DNA of 43,385 nt from Thermococcus sp. (GTDB lineage Archaea > Methanobacteriota_B > Thermococci > Thermococcales > Thermococcaceae). Under the pieces are notes generated by a model. The model was not told where the DNA came from, searched no databases, and saw only the letters and a program-made list of their open reading frames with translations. The position numbers and the translations under genes are program-made. Below, in pieces: positions 24,053-31,895 of the stretch; the stretch's first letter is position 1, and each line of letters starts with the position of its first letter. The stretch is taken from contig NZ_WAKV01000014.1 of assembly GCF_015523185.1 (NCBI RefSeq), forward strand, positions 1-43,385. The letters are read 5' to 3'.

Positions 24053-25408
24053 ATGGAGCTGTTTTATAGGATAAGCTTTCAGGAGGTAGTTGCGGACGCT
24101 TTAAGCTTAGTTGAGGAGCGTGAGCTCTCTTCCAAGCACGCCCTTGAGAGGGTCTTTAAGAAGGTGGCAGGAAGGGACCGTGAGAAGGCGAGAGGTTTGG
24201 CCCACGCTTACGTCTTCGAGATTGAGAAATGGCGCGCTAAAATAGACTTCATAATCAACTCGGTTTTGAAGGGCTCAACGGTTGAGGATTTGAACCCCTA
24301 TTTGGCGAACCTCCTCCGTATAGGGACGTTTGAGATACACTTCCGGAAGGTTCCGCCGGCGGTGGCGACCGACTCAATAATCCGCGTCGTCAAGGAGCGC
24401 TTTGACTTCAGCAGGGCAAAATTCGTAAACGCTCTGATGCACTCGATAGAGAAGTTCGACGTGGAGAAAGCGTTGAAGAGGCTGAAAGAGAAGGACAGAA
24501 TCGCGTGGTTGAGCGTTCGCTTCTCCCACCCGCGCTGGTACGTGGAATATGTTGTAGATTTGCTCGGCTACGACGAGGCTGTCCGTTTGCTCCTCAGCAA
24601 CAACAGGCCTCAGCGCTACTACGTCAGGGCCAACACGCTGAAGACGGACGTTGATTCTCTTAGAGATTACCTTGAGGAGAACGGTGTGAGGACCGCAAGA
24701 ACGCCCGTCCCAGACGTGCTAAAGGTTCTTGAATACAAAACGCCGGTCACGAGGCTCGACTGGTACAACCAGGGGAAGTTTGTGATTCAGGATTTGGCGA
24801 GCGCCTACGTCGCTCATGTCCTAAACCCGGAGCCGGGCGAGAGGGTTCTTGACCTGGCCGCCGCTCCGGGAAGCAAGACCTTCCATGCTGCATCGCTGAT
24901 GGAGAATAAAGGAGAAATCGTCGCGGTTGACTACTCCTACGACAGGCTCATGAGGATGAAGGAGAAGATGAAGCTCCTGGGGATTAAAAACGTCAGGCTC
25001 GTTCACGCGGACGGCCAAAGCTTTAGGGACAAGGCCAAATTCGACAGGATAATCCTCGATGCGCCGTGTTCAAGCTCAGGAACCTATAGGCAGTTTCCTG
25101 AGGTAAAGTGGCGCTTTGATGAAAAGAAGATTAAGCGCATTATAAGTGTCCAAAGGAACATGCTCCGTAACGCCTACGAGAACCTTCGAGACGGCGGTGT
25201 GATGACCTACTCAACCTGCTCGATTAGAGTTGATGAAGATGAAGAAAACGTGCTCTTCGCCGTTGAAAGGGTCGGGCTGGAGCTAATAAAGGAGAGTTTC
25301 AGCTGGGGGGATAGGGGATTCATGGAGGTTGGGGATAAGGTTTTCAGGGCATGGACCCACAGGCACGACTGCAACAGCTTCTTCATAGCAAAATTAAAGA
25401 AAAGATAA
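24053..25408 (+). CDS. RsmB/NSUN-type RNA (cytosine-5) methyltransferase
   Basis: A 451-residue protein with a NusB-like helical N-terminal domain (residues 1-135) and a Rossmann methyltransferase domain. SAM-binding motif I is VLDLAAAPGSKTFHAA near 265-280; motif IV is ILDAPCSSSGTYRQFPEVKW near 337; motif VI has the catalytic cysteine in TYSTCSIRVDEDEENV near 388. It makes 5-methylcytosine in tRNA or rRNA; the target cannot be decided by eye. The start has a GAAGGGCCGAGC leader and a TATA-like TTTTTAAA upstream. It is divergent from the polymerase gene. Confidence 0.9.
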   Translation: MELFYRISFQEVVADALSLVEERELSSKHALERVFKKVAGRDREKARGLAHAYVFEIEKWRAKIDFIINSVLKGSTVEDLNPYLANLLRIGTFEIHFRKVPPAVATDSIIRVVKERFDFSRAKFVNALMHSIEKFDVEKALKRLKEKDRIAWLSVRFSHPRWYVEYVVDLLGYDEAVRLLLSNNRPQRYYVRANTLKTDVDSLRDYLEENGVRTARTPVPDVLKVLEYKTPVTRLDWYNQGKFVIQDLASAYVAHVLNPEPGERVLDLAAAPGSKTFHAASLMENKGEIVAVDYSYDRLMRMKEKMKLLGIKNVRLVHADGQSFRDKAKFDRIILDAPCSSSGTYRQFPEVKWRFDEKKIKRIISVQRNMLRNAYENLRDGGVMTYSTCSIRVDEDEENVLFAVERVGLELIKESFSWGDRGFMEVGDKVFRAWTHRHDCNSFFIAKLKKR

Positions 25409-25419
25409 GAAAAGATATT

Positions 25420-28400
25420 CTAATGCTCTCCTATTGCTTCTCTGAGTATTTTCACAGCTTCTTTTTCAAGGAGATATGCTTTTCTGATTTCCCAGAACTT
25501 TGGAACTGGTAATGGAGTTCCTCTCCATAGTTTTTGTCTTATAGTGTTTAAATCATTGCTTCTCCATGCGTCCTCTATTAATTCTGTAGCATTGTTATGA
25601 AGCTCTAATGCTTTTTGAAGAGATTTATTGTTAATATTAAGCATGGTAGCATTCTGATAGAGAGCGTTGAACTCATCATAGTATTTGAAGAACCAGTTTG
25701 TCCAAACATATGACAACGTTATTATATTAGTATACAAGTTTTCTCCTTTCGACACCAATGTAGGTATGCTACCAATGACAATTACACTAAGGTCGAATCC
25801 ATTAACTGAAAATGGTAGTATAATACTCCCTCTTTCAAATGGCATTTGTCTCCATTTCCTGTTATCAAAGTCATATTGGAATACTTTAATTTGGTTAATG
25901 TCTGAGACATTGTTAATTTCGAGCTTAAAGTGGCCAAAGCCTGTTGACGTTATCACGAACGCTCTTAAGTTTTTAACTTCTGGAACATTTCCGATTATTT
26001 GTTTCAGAGTATCTTTTGAAATTTCATAAACTTCAATGTTATCAACATTAACGTCAGTTGAATATAGCCCAATATCATCAGGTGCTTCTAGTAATCTTGG
26101 CCTTACTGTTATCTCAATTGGAATCGTTAGTACTGAGTTAGTTCCTTGAATCAAGATTTTTCCTTTATAAGTTCCAGTTCTTGTGTTGAATGGAATCTTC
26201 AGAGCAACGTGAACTGGAACACTTTCATTGGGTGTCAGTGATATCACATGTGGATATGAAGTGTAGTTAATTGCGATTGAATCTTTTCCATCGGAGAGAC
26301 TTGTTACTCCGATCCTTGCTATGTCTTGAATAGCAGAGTTTATTGTGAAGTCCAAGTTTATAATCTTTCCACTTACTGTACTGAAGTTGAATCCTATAGC
26401 TGAGGCTTTGAACTTTGTTGATATGGGCTCATTTAAAACATAAACAGAGAATGTCGTCTGCCTCATAAATGGAACTCCATTAACTTCACCGCTCGCTTTT
26501 AGAGTTATTGTATAGCTCCCAGCTTCTTTTGGAATGTAGTATGTATAGTAAATTCCGTTCTTGTTGTTATCAAGTTCTAGATAGTCTATATTTCCATCCG
26601 GTTTAACTATGGTTGCGTTAATATTTCCCTTTACTGGATCACCATTTCTGGTTAAAACTCCAATGAGTTTTATTGGTTCACCAAGTTTGTATGTATTCTT
26701 TTCGGTAAATAGATCAACTGTTAAGTTGGTATCTGCAAGTACCATTGCTGTAACATTTTCTCCATTCTCAGAGACATCAACTGCGGTAATGTTCATCTTC
26801 CACTCTCCAGGGAGTGGATTCTTGACTTCATATATAGCGTAAGTATCACCCTTGGTGTATGTAAGGTTTGAATTGCTTTGGGCTATTTCTGGAGTTATTA
26901 CACTTCCATTGGGAGTTATTAGAGTTAGGTTAAATTTACTGCCAGACCAAGCTATAGAAAATTCTGCTGTTCTTACTGTGGGATCTACTAACACAGACCG
27001 GGTCGTACTTTCACCAGGTTTTAGTTCAATAGATTCGGAACCAAGTGTATTCCTATTCGTGATCATACCCTTTATGGAGTTATATATCTTTAAAAGAACT
27101 TCTGCTTTTCTTGCTTCGTAGTATTTTCCTCCAGTTATATCGGCTATTTTCATTAACAGATCAGAATTCAAAAATGGTCTGTTTTCAAGAGTATACCAAC
27201 CGCTTGTCAGTCCAATAGTGTAAACTTTCCATCCTTTGTCCCTAAACCACTTTGCTACTGTTATTGGATTGTATGGATCTCCCCAGTTATCATCGCCATC
27301 AGTTAAGAGCATTACATATTTTGGATAATTATCTTGAGCATTCGAAAGAATGTCATAAGCAGCTTTTAAGCCAACGCCGATATACGTGCCTCCTGATGCA
27401 TCTATTGTATCGATGAATGATTTAAGTCTATTTCTATCTTCTGCGCTTGAAATGTATAAGAGCCGGCCATCTGGCGGATAATATCTCACATTTCGGTCAA
27501 AATCAACAACAGCAACACCGTCACCTTTGTCCATCGAATCTACAAGCATTTTGGCGGCCTTTAGTCTTAAATCATTGTCATCACTTCCTTTCCAGTATCC
27601 ATCATAGGAGTGCATGCTCCCAGAGCTGTCTATTACTAGAACAACATCTATGTTGTCTGATAAGCTGTATATTATTGTATCTTTCTCAGTAATTTCTAAG
27701 CCATTGGAAAGCTCAATTGTTAAGTCATATTTTCCTTCGTTGTTCACGGGTGGAGTATAAACCTTATAAATAGAGTATCCGTTGGAGTCAGTTCCAAGGT
27801 ACTCAAATTTTGAGGTTAGTCTATGGTCAATCCATATTTTTTTCAGTAACTTACTTGCATCTATGTACGGGACTCCAGTAGAAAGTTTTATGTAAAAAGG
27901 CCGTGGATTATCGAAGGAACCCACATAAGCTGGTTTTTTAGAGCTAGGGCTTATTAGGACAGGTTTTATTACAATAAATATTGCTGAAGCATTATCCTTT
28001 CCATATTCAGGATTTTCCGCAGTAATGTGAACCTGATAAATTCCAGGTGAGAAAGAATTTGGTATTGTGAATGTTCCTTGGTAAATTCCTTCTGTTATCC
28101 TTTTCATGTTGTACACTTGGGATGAACCTTCTACATGGAATTTTACTATAGCATCAATGGGGTTACCTTTAGGTCCAACCACTTTGATATCAAACGTGAC
28201 AGTATCACCTGGGAGATATTTGGAAACATTATTTCCAAAGGATATCTCGGATATAGATATTTGAGGAGACCAAAACTTACTTCTAACTAACGACCAAAAT
28301 TCATTCCAAGATCTAGATTGCTTATTTCCTTCATATGAAAGGGCCCAAAAACCTACTCCTGCTAGTCTTTCTGAGATAATATAGTCAAATTTGATTCCTA

Positions 28401-29421
28401 ATGATTCCATGTCTTCATACCAAACTTGATACCATCTACACACAATTTTCCCATTGTCTGTTTTATAGTAATATTTACAATTTGTAGTATTATTGGAAGG
28501 ATATTCATACCAAGGAGTTTTGGATTTAGGATCCCACTTTTTACCATATTTAGAAGCTTCTAACAAAGCTTTGTACATCTTAATACTACTCCCATTACTA
28601 GGAACTCTCTCTGCATATGGCATTGGTGAAAAAGCTTCCCATTTATATCCATAAAGAGGTACTCCAAGTATTATTTTGTTCTTTGGGTAATACTCCTCTA
28701 GCCTCTCTACTGCTCTTGTTACTTTATCATATGGTGCTACTGGTCCTGTGTAGTGTGCATATTCCTTTTTTGGATCTTGATCATATTGACTAACATGAAA
28801 ATCATAGGCCATCAAAAATACTCCATCTATATATTGGGCAATGTTTTTGTTTCTATACATTTCTTCAATCCACCCAGAGACGCAAATAAACACTTGATAT
28901 TTAGGATGTAGCTTGAAATATAATTTCTTCAATAATTGTTCCATAAGGTATTTATTGTTTAAGAAGGGGTATACACTGTTCCATTCATGTCCATTTTCAA
29001 AATCTAGAATAACTCCATCTGCTTGGTAATGTTTGATAATATTATAAACATTTTCTACAAAGTTATCAGCATGAGTGGCCAGTATTTCATCTTGGATTTG
29101 AGGATTAAACGCAGTAATAGTTATTATGACCTTAATGTTGTGTTTTTGAGCTTCATTATGTATTTCCCAATATTTATAATTCAGTTGTGAAATATTCAAA
29201 TCTCCATTAGGTATGGCAGGTACACTGAAATATGCAATGTGTGTTAAGCTATTCCATTGGGGAGAATATAAGGAGTTAGCCCAACTAGGCCAAAATCCAA
29301 ATACTATTTTTGTTTTGGTATTATCAACTTTTGTAGTTGTTGAAGTTGCTCCGGATATTGGTATAGGTCTTAAGCTGACCAAAAACATAACTACTAATAA
29401 AAGACCAAATACTTTTTTCAT
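25420..29421 (-). CDS. Secreted GH18-like glycosidase fused to von Willebrand A and Ig-like domains
   Basis: A 1333-residue exported protein. A signal peptide occupies residues 1-24 (MKKVFGLLLVVMFLVSL). Residues 38-380 are a GH18 barrel with FGFWPSW, the catalytic helix motif D135-G-V-I-L-D140-F-E142, MAYDFHV and a closing VGFWALSYEG. Ig-like segments follow to about 590, then a VWA domain with a complete metal site: D598, S600, S602, T679, D708. More Ig-like segments and a helical C-terminus with no membrane anchor end it. The middle aspartate of DxxDxDxE is isoleucine; the acid E142 remains. Many N-x-S/T sequons suit an extracellular protein. The DNA is AT-rich (hand-counted lines 30-37% GC against 62% in a neighbour), suggesting transfer. 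Confidence 0.88.
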   Translation of the reverse strand: MKKVFGLLLVVMFLVSLRPIPISGATSTTTKVDNTKTKIVFGFWPSWANSLYSPQWNSLTHIAYFSVPAIPNGDLNISQLNYKYWEIHNEAQKHNIKVIITITAFNPQIQDEILATHADNFVENVYNIIKHYQADGVILDFENGHEWNSVYPFLNNKYLMEQLLKKLYFKLHPKYQVFICVSGWIEEMYRNKNIAQYIDGVFLMAYDFHVSQYDQDPKKEYAHYTGPVAPYDKVTRAVERLEEYYPKNKIILGVPLYGYKWEAFSPMPYAERVPSNGSSIKMYKALLEASKYGKKWDPKSKTPWYEYPSNNTTNCKYYYKTDNGKIVCRWYQVWYEDMESLGIKFDYIISERLAGVGFWALSYEGNKQSRSWNEFWSLVRSKFWSPQISISEISFGNNVSKYLPGDTVTFDIKVVGPKGNPIDAIVKFHVEGSSQVYNMKRITEGIYQGTFTIPNSFSPGIYQVHITAENPEYGKDNASAIFIVIKPVLISPSSKKPAYVGSFDNPRPFYIKLSTGVPYIDASKLLKKIWIDHRLTSKFEYLGTDSNGYSIYKVYTPPVNNEGKYDLTIELSNGLEITEKDTIIYSLSDNIDVVLVIDSSGSMHSYDGYWKGSDDNDLRLKAAKMLVDSMDKGDGVAVVDFDRNVRYYPPDGRLLYISSAEDRNRLKSFIDTIDASGGTYIGVGLKAAYDILSNAQDNYPKYVMLLTDGDDNWGDPYNPITVAKWFRDKGWKVYTIGLTSGWYTLENRPFLNSDLLMKIADITGGKYYEARKAEVLLKIYNSIKGMITNRNTLGSESIELKPGESTTRSVLVDPTVRTAEFSIAWSGSKFNLTLITPNGSVITPEIAQSNSNLTYTKGDTYAIYEVKNPLPGEWKMNITAVDVSENGENVTAMVLADTNLTVDLFTEKNTYKLGEPIKLIGVLTRNGDPVKGNINATIVKPDGNIDYLELDNNKNGIYYTYYIPKEAGSYTITLKASGEVNGVPFMRQTTFSVYVLNEPISTKFKASAIGFNFSTVSGKIINLDFTINSAIQDIARIGVTSLSDGKDSIAINYTSYPHVISLTPNESVPVHVALKIPFNTRTGTYKGKILIQGTNSVLTIPIEITVRPRLLEAPDDIGLYSTDVNVDNIEVYEISKDTLKQIIGNVPEVKNLRAFVITSTGFGHFKLEINNVSDINQIKVFQYDFDNRKWRQMPFERGSIILPFSVNGFDLSVIVIGSIPTLVSKGENLYTNIITLSYVWTNWFFKYYDEFNALYQNATMLNINNKSLQKALELHNNATELIEDAWRSNDLNTIRQKLWRGTPLPVPKFWEIRKAYLLEKEAVKILREAIGEH

Positions 29422-29441
29422 ACATATCATCTCCAGTTAAC

Positions 29442-29457
29442 ATTGTTTCCTAACAAT
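29442..29457. promoter_or_regulatory. Inverted repeat before the GH18-VWA gene
   Basis: ATTGTT-TCCT-AACAAT, two perfect 6-base arms with a 4-base spacer, ends 21 bases before ATG 29421, between the promoter region and the GGAGATGAT ribosome binding site. It could be an operator or a weak leader hairpin. The DNA is AT-rich, so chance is possible. Confidence 0.35.
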
Positions 29458-29626
29458 TTAGTTTTTTGGTGTTTTTTTACTTTTCTAAATCTTTATTGAA
29501 TTAGTTTTGATAGAATAAAATTTAGTTTGACAATATAATGATATCCTTATGAGAATTTTGTCATAGTGTTAAAATTACAAATAGCATAAAAACAAATACA
29601 AACCTCACAATTAACTATAGCTTGCC
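29458..29626. other. AT-rich intergenic tract ending abruptly at ~29620
   Basis: About 170 bases of very AT-rich DNA with no open frame, upstream of the GH18-VWA gene. It must hold that gene's promoter; no single TATA box stands out among the many AT runs. At about 29620 base composition jumps to that of the host genome exactly where the next open frame begins. Confidence 0.5.
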
Positions 29627-30016
29627 GTGTTTTTAGCAGTCTGGCTCGCGAGAAAGGAAACGACGAACAAAGCCAGAAAGGCCCTTGCTTTGACCGGTCT
29701 AATAGCCATCCTTTCCTTGGCTCTGGCACCCATCAACGTCCCCTTCGCCGTTAACACATTCGTTACCTTTACCGCAGGCGCATTGGCTCTAATTTACAGG
29801 GATGAACTTCTAAAGGGAATGCCCGCCTTCATGTACGGCTGGATCGGTGCGGGCATCGGATTCATACTGGCCATAATTGTTGTTCCTAGAGTGGTTACAG
29901 GGGACGTTGAAAGGGTTCTCGCGTTGGTGGGGCTTATGATCGTTTCAATGGTTGTTTTTCTGGCTCTCGGACGGAAGCTTCACTACAGACCCTTCAACAG
30001 ATACCCCAGTTATTAG
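29627..30016 (+). pseudogene. Membrane protein, probably 5'-truncated at the island edge
   Basis: A 129-residue frame with four or five hydrophobic helices (KALALTGLIAILSLALAPINV, FAVNTFVTFTAGALALIY, WIGAGIGFILAIIVVP, VLALVGLMIVSMVVFLAL). The first available start is GTG 29627, a few codons after an in-frame TAG and without a ribosome binding site or a well-placed TATA box. The hydrophobic start FLAVWLARKETTNKA looks like the end of a first helix. With the sharp composition change at this point, loss of the gene's 5' end to the AT-rich segment is likely. A short functional version remains possible. The family is unknown to me. Confidence 0.5.
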
Positions 30017-30036
30017 ATTCCTCATCTTTTTGATTT

Positions 30037-30155
30037 TTAGTGGAAAACAGCGTAGAGGGCAATCAGGTAGTACAACGCCGTGTAGGCTACGGCTTCTCTT
30101 CTCCATACTTTTCAATCATTTTTGCACTCAGCTCACGCTGTTGAAGAGTGAGGAT
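30037..30155 (-). pseudogene. Decayed gene remnant with frameshift
   Basis: The stretch between the membrane gene and the VapBC pair (about 258 bases) has no intact gene. On the minus strand two adjoining frames read like protein: ILTLQQRELSAKMIEKYGEE from 30155, and, after a shift near 30100, EAVAYTALYYLIALYAVFH ending in TAA at 30037. Joined, they resemble the last 40 residues of a soluble protein; upstream is a stop and no start. This is reading by eye and could be chance. Confidence 0.3.
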
Positions 30156-30245
30156 TTAAGGGAAGACATTATTCGAGACTATCACTTACTATCGTTGCCT
30201 GTTCCAGTAGTTGGACTAACCGTTTGGGATTGGGGATGGAAAGGG

Positions 30246-30251
30246 TTAAAA
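30246..30251 (+). promoter_or_regulatory. TATA element of VapBC pair 2
   Basis: TTAAAA within AGGGTTAAAACT is centred about 26 bases before ATG 30274, with no ribosome binding site between, which fits a leaderless antitoxin transcript. Confidence 0.45.
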
Positions 30252-30273
30252 CTATCTCATCCAATTCTCACAC

Positions 30274-30438
30274 ATGGAGAGCGTGGCACCTAACTTTGAG
30301 GAAGTCTTTGCGCTGGCTAACCTTCTCAGGACACGTTACCTTCCCGAAAAAAAGGGAAAGGGACGAAAGAAATTAAAAGGCTCCTGGAGGGAGCTTCGTG
30401 AATACATCGAAGAGTACAGGGACGTTTCTGGACAGTAG
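30274..30438 (+). CDS. VapB-type antitoxin (pair 2), short
   Basis: A 54-residue frame too short for routine gene calling. It reads MESVAPNFEEVFALANLLRT, then a strongly basic run (EKKGKGRKKLKGS) and an acidic helical end (WRELREYIEEYRDVSGQ). It directly precedes and overlaps the PIN toxin gene by 41 bases, the layout of VapBC operons. It is shorter than the antitoxin of pair 1 and lacks the N-terminal strand of that protein, so its DNA-binding part may be reduced. The start is supported by the TATA element 26 bases upstream. Confidence 0.6.
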   Translation: MESVAPNFEEVFALANLLRTRYLPEKKGKGRKKLKGSWRELREYIEEYRDVSGQ

Positions 30439-30886
30439 CGTCATGGTCAATACCATAGTCGAGACTGAGCTTACCAAGTTTACCGACAGAGTCTTTGAGA
30501 GATTTCCACTTATAACGTCTGAAACCGTTATAGACGAAAGTGTTTACGTAATAATCCGCAAGCTGTTCGCCGAAAGGGCAATCAAAAATCGATTCGATGT
30601 CAAAAGAAAACTTCAAACCCCTATGGGTGAGGAGATTATTGAGGAGGCCATAACACTCGTTATGAATCTCATCGAGGAGAAAAACGTGGCAATAGTTAGG
30701 GATGCGGACATATACCTAACGCTAGCAACTATGAAGAAATATCTGCTCCTTCCTCACGATGCTAAAATAATATCCACGATGCTTCAAAACGGCATCAGGG
30801 AGCTAACAACCTTCGACGAGGATTATAGAGTCGTCCCGGGTATTGTTCTGCTTCCGGAAGACTACTGGAGAACAGAGAAAGATTAG
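30398..30886 (+). CDS. VapC-type PIN-domain toxin (pair 2)
   Basis: A 162-residue PIN-domain protein, a probable RNase. D12 in TFLDSSVMVN, the acidic pair in TVIDESVYVI, D in LLPHDAKIIS and D in TTFDEDYR form the expected metal site. GTG 30398 is preceded by GGAGG at ideal spacing, inside the antitoxin gene. It is clearly related to the toxin at 9643-10089: the segments around DESVYVIIRKL and YLLLPHDAKI match NEAIYVSFRKL and YSLLPNDATI. The stop overlaps the convergent AMMECR1 gene by four bases. Confidence 0.85.
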   Translation: MNTSKSTGTFLDSSVMVNTIVETELTKFTDRVFERFPLITSETVIDESVYVIIRKLFAERAIKNRFDVKRKLQTPMGEEIIEEAITLVMNLIEEKNVAIVRDADIYLTLATMKKYLLLPHDAKIISTMLQNGIRELTTFDEDYRVVPGIVLLPEDYWRTEKD

Positions 30887-31500
30887 ACCAGAGGCTTCCT
30901 CCTCACGGGGCCCCTTGGATACTCCTCCTCAAATATCTCAGCCGTGAACCGGTAGACTTTAGTATCAGGGTCAAGCCAGCAGTCGGGTGGAAGGCCGGCC
31001 TTCCAGCAGGTCTGCGATAAAAACTCCTCTTCGTCCCAGCCCCACTCGACCGGCACCTGCGGGAGCAGTAGGCCGGAGTATATGCCCTTCTCAATGAGCA
31101 GACCGTCTCTGCCGACCTTTATTTTCTTGGGCCTCTCCTCTGGCGGACCTTCCACGAGTTCTGGAGGCGTTAAAACGCTGACCTCAACGACGATATCGTC
31201 CAACTCGCTCTCCCTAACCGGCGGAAAACGCGGGTCGTCAACGGCCGCGTAGATTGCCGCCTTTATAGTGGTCTCAACCAAGGGGTAAATCGGGAGAGGA
31301 AAGCCTATGCAACCCCTCAGGGCCATCTGCGGGGGGACGTTGTGCCTGTTGAGGGTCACAAAAACGCCCATCTTCTCCCATAGCTCCGGAGGAGTGTCCT
31401 CGGGTGGCTTTATTACTCTTCCGTGCCTCACGTACTCCTCAACGGCTTTTCTCGCGAGCCTGACGAGGAACTCGCCCCACTCGTCCTTTATTCGGTACAT
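30883..31500 (-). CDS. AMMECR1-domain protein
   Basis: A 205-residue member of the AMMECR1 (TIGR00296-type) family. The invariant LRGCIGF motif is at about residue 61, followed by PLVETTIKAAIYAAVDDPRFPPVRESELDDIVVEVSVLTPPE and the C-terminal QVPVEWGWDEEEFLSQTCWKAGLPPDCW. Structures from Pyrococcus are known; the biochemical role is not, though the family is often fused to or near MEMO-type proteins and radical SAM enzymes. ATG 31500 is chosen because GGTGAGGAAA precedes it. Confidence 0.92.
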   Translation of the reverse strand: MYRIKDEWGEFLVRLARKAVEEYVRHGRVIKPPEDTPPELWEKMGVFVTLNRHNVPPQMALRGCIGFPLPIYPLVETTIKAAIYAAVDDPRFPPVRESELDDIVVEVSVLTPPELVEGPPEERPKKIKVGRDGLLIEKGIYSGLLLPQVPVEWGWDEEEFLSQTCWKAGLPPDCWLDPDTKVYRFTAEIFEEEYPRGPVRRKPLV

Positions 31501-31592
31501 TTTCCTCACCCCTTAAAATTACCTCACGTTAGTTTATTAACCTATCGCAACCCTTAAATTACTGCCGATAGAGATTAAAGCGGGTGTCGAAG

Positions 31593-31895
31593 ATGGTCAT
31601 CGTTGAGTTCGTGGTTGTGCCCCTTGGGGAGAAGAGCCTCAGCAGATACGTTGCGGAGGTGATAAAGCTTTTAGAGAGGAAGGGCGTTAAATATCAGTTG
31701 ACACCCATGGCTACAATCATCGAGACCGAGACTGTAAGAGAGGCCCTTAAGATAATCGAGGAAGCTCATGAGCTTATGTTTGAACTCGGTGCCGAGAGGG
31801 TTTCGACGACGATAAGGATTGACGACCGCAGGGACAGGGAACGGCACATGGAAGACAAGGTAAAATCCGTGATGGAAAGGGTCAGGGGTGGTTGA
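31593..31895 (+). CDS. MTH1187/YkoF-type thiamine-binding-like protein
   Basis: A 100-residue ferredoxin-like protein: VIVEFVVVPLGEKSLSRYVAEVIKLLERKGVKYQLTPMATIIETE is the family's N-terminal half and SVTTIRIDDRRDR-type strand (here STTIRIDDRRDRE) its end. Members form tetramers and bind small ligands, thiamine in some cases. ATG 31593 follows GGTGTCGAAG. It overlaps the next gene by eight bases, so it is translated with the DUF373 membrane protein and the coiled-coil protein. Confidence 0.85.
   Translation: MVIVEFVVVPLGEKSLSRYVAEVIKLLERKGVKYQLTPMATIIETETVREALKIIEEAHELMFELGAERVSTTIRIDDRRDRERHMEDKVKSVMERVRGG

Noticed and set aside
25420-29620. The AT-rich island as an insertion sequence or integrated virus
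   Set aside because: No transposase, integrase, terminal inverted repeats, flanking direct repeats or phage-type genes could be seen.
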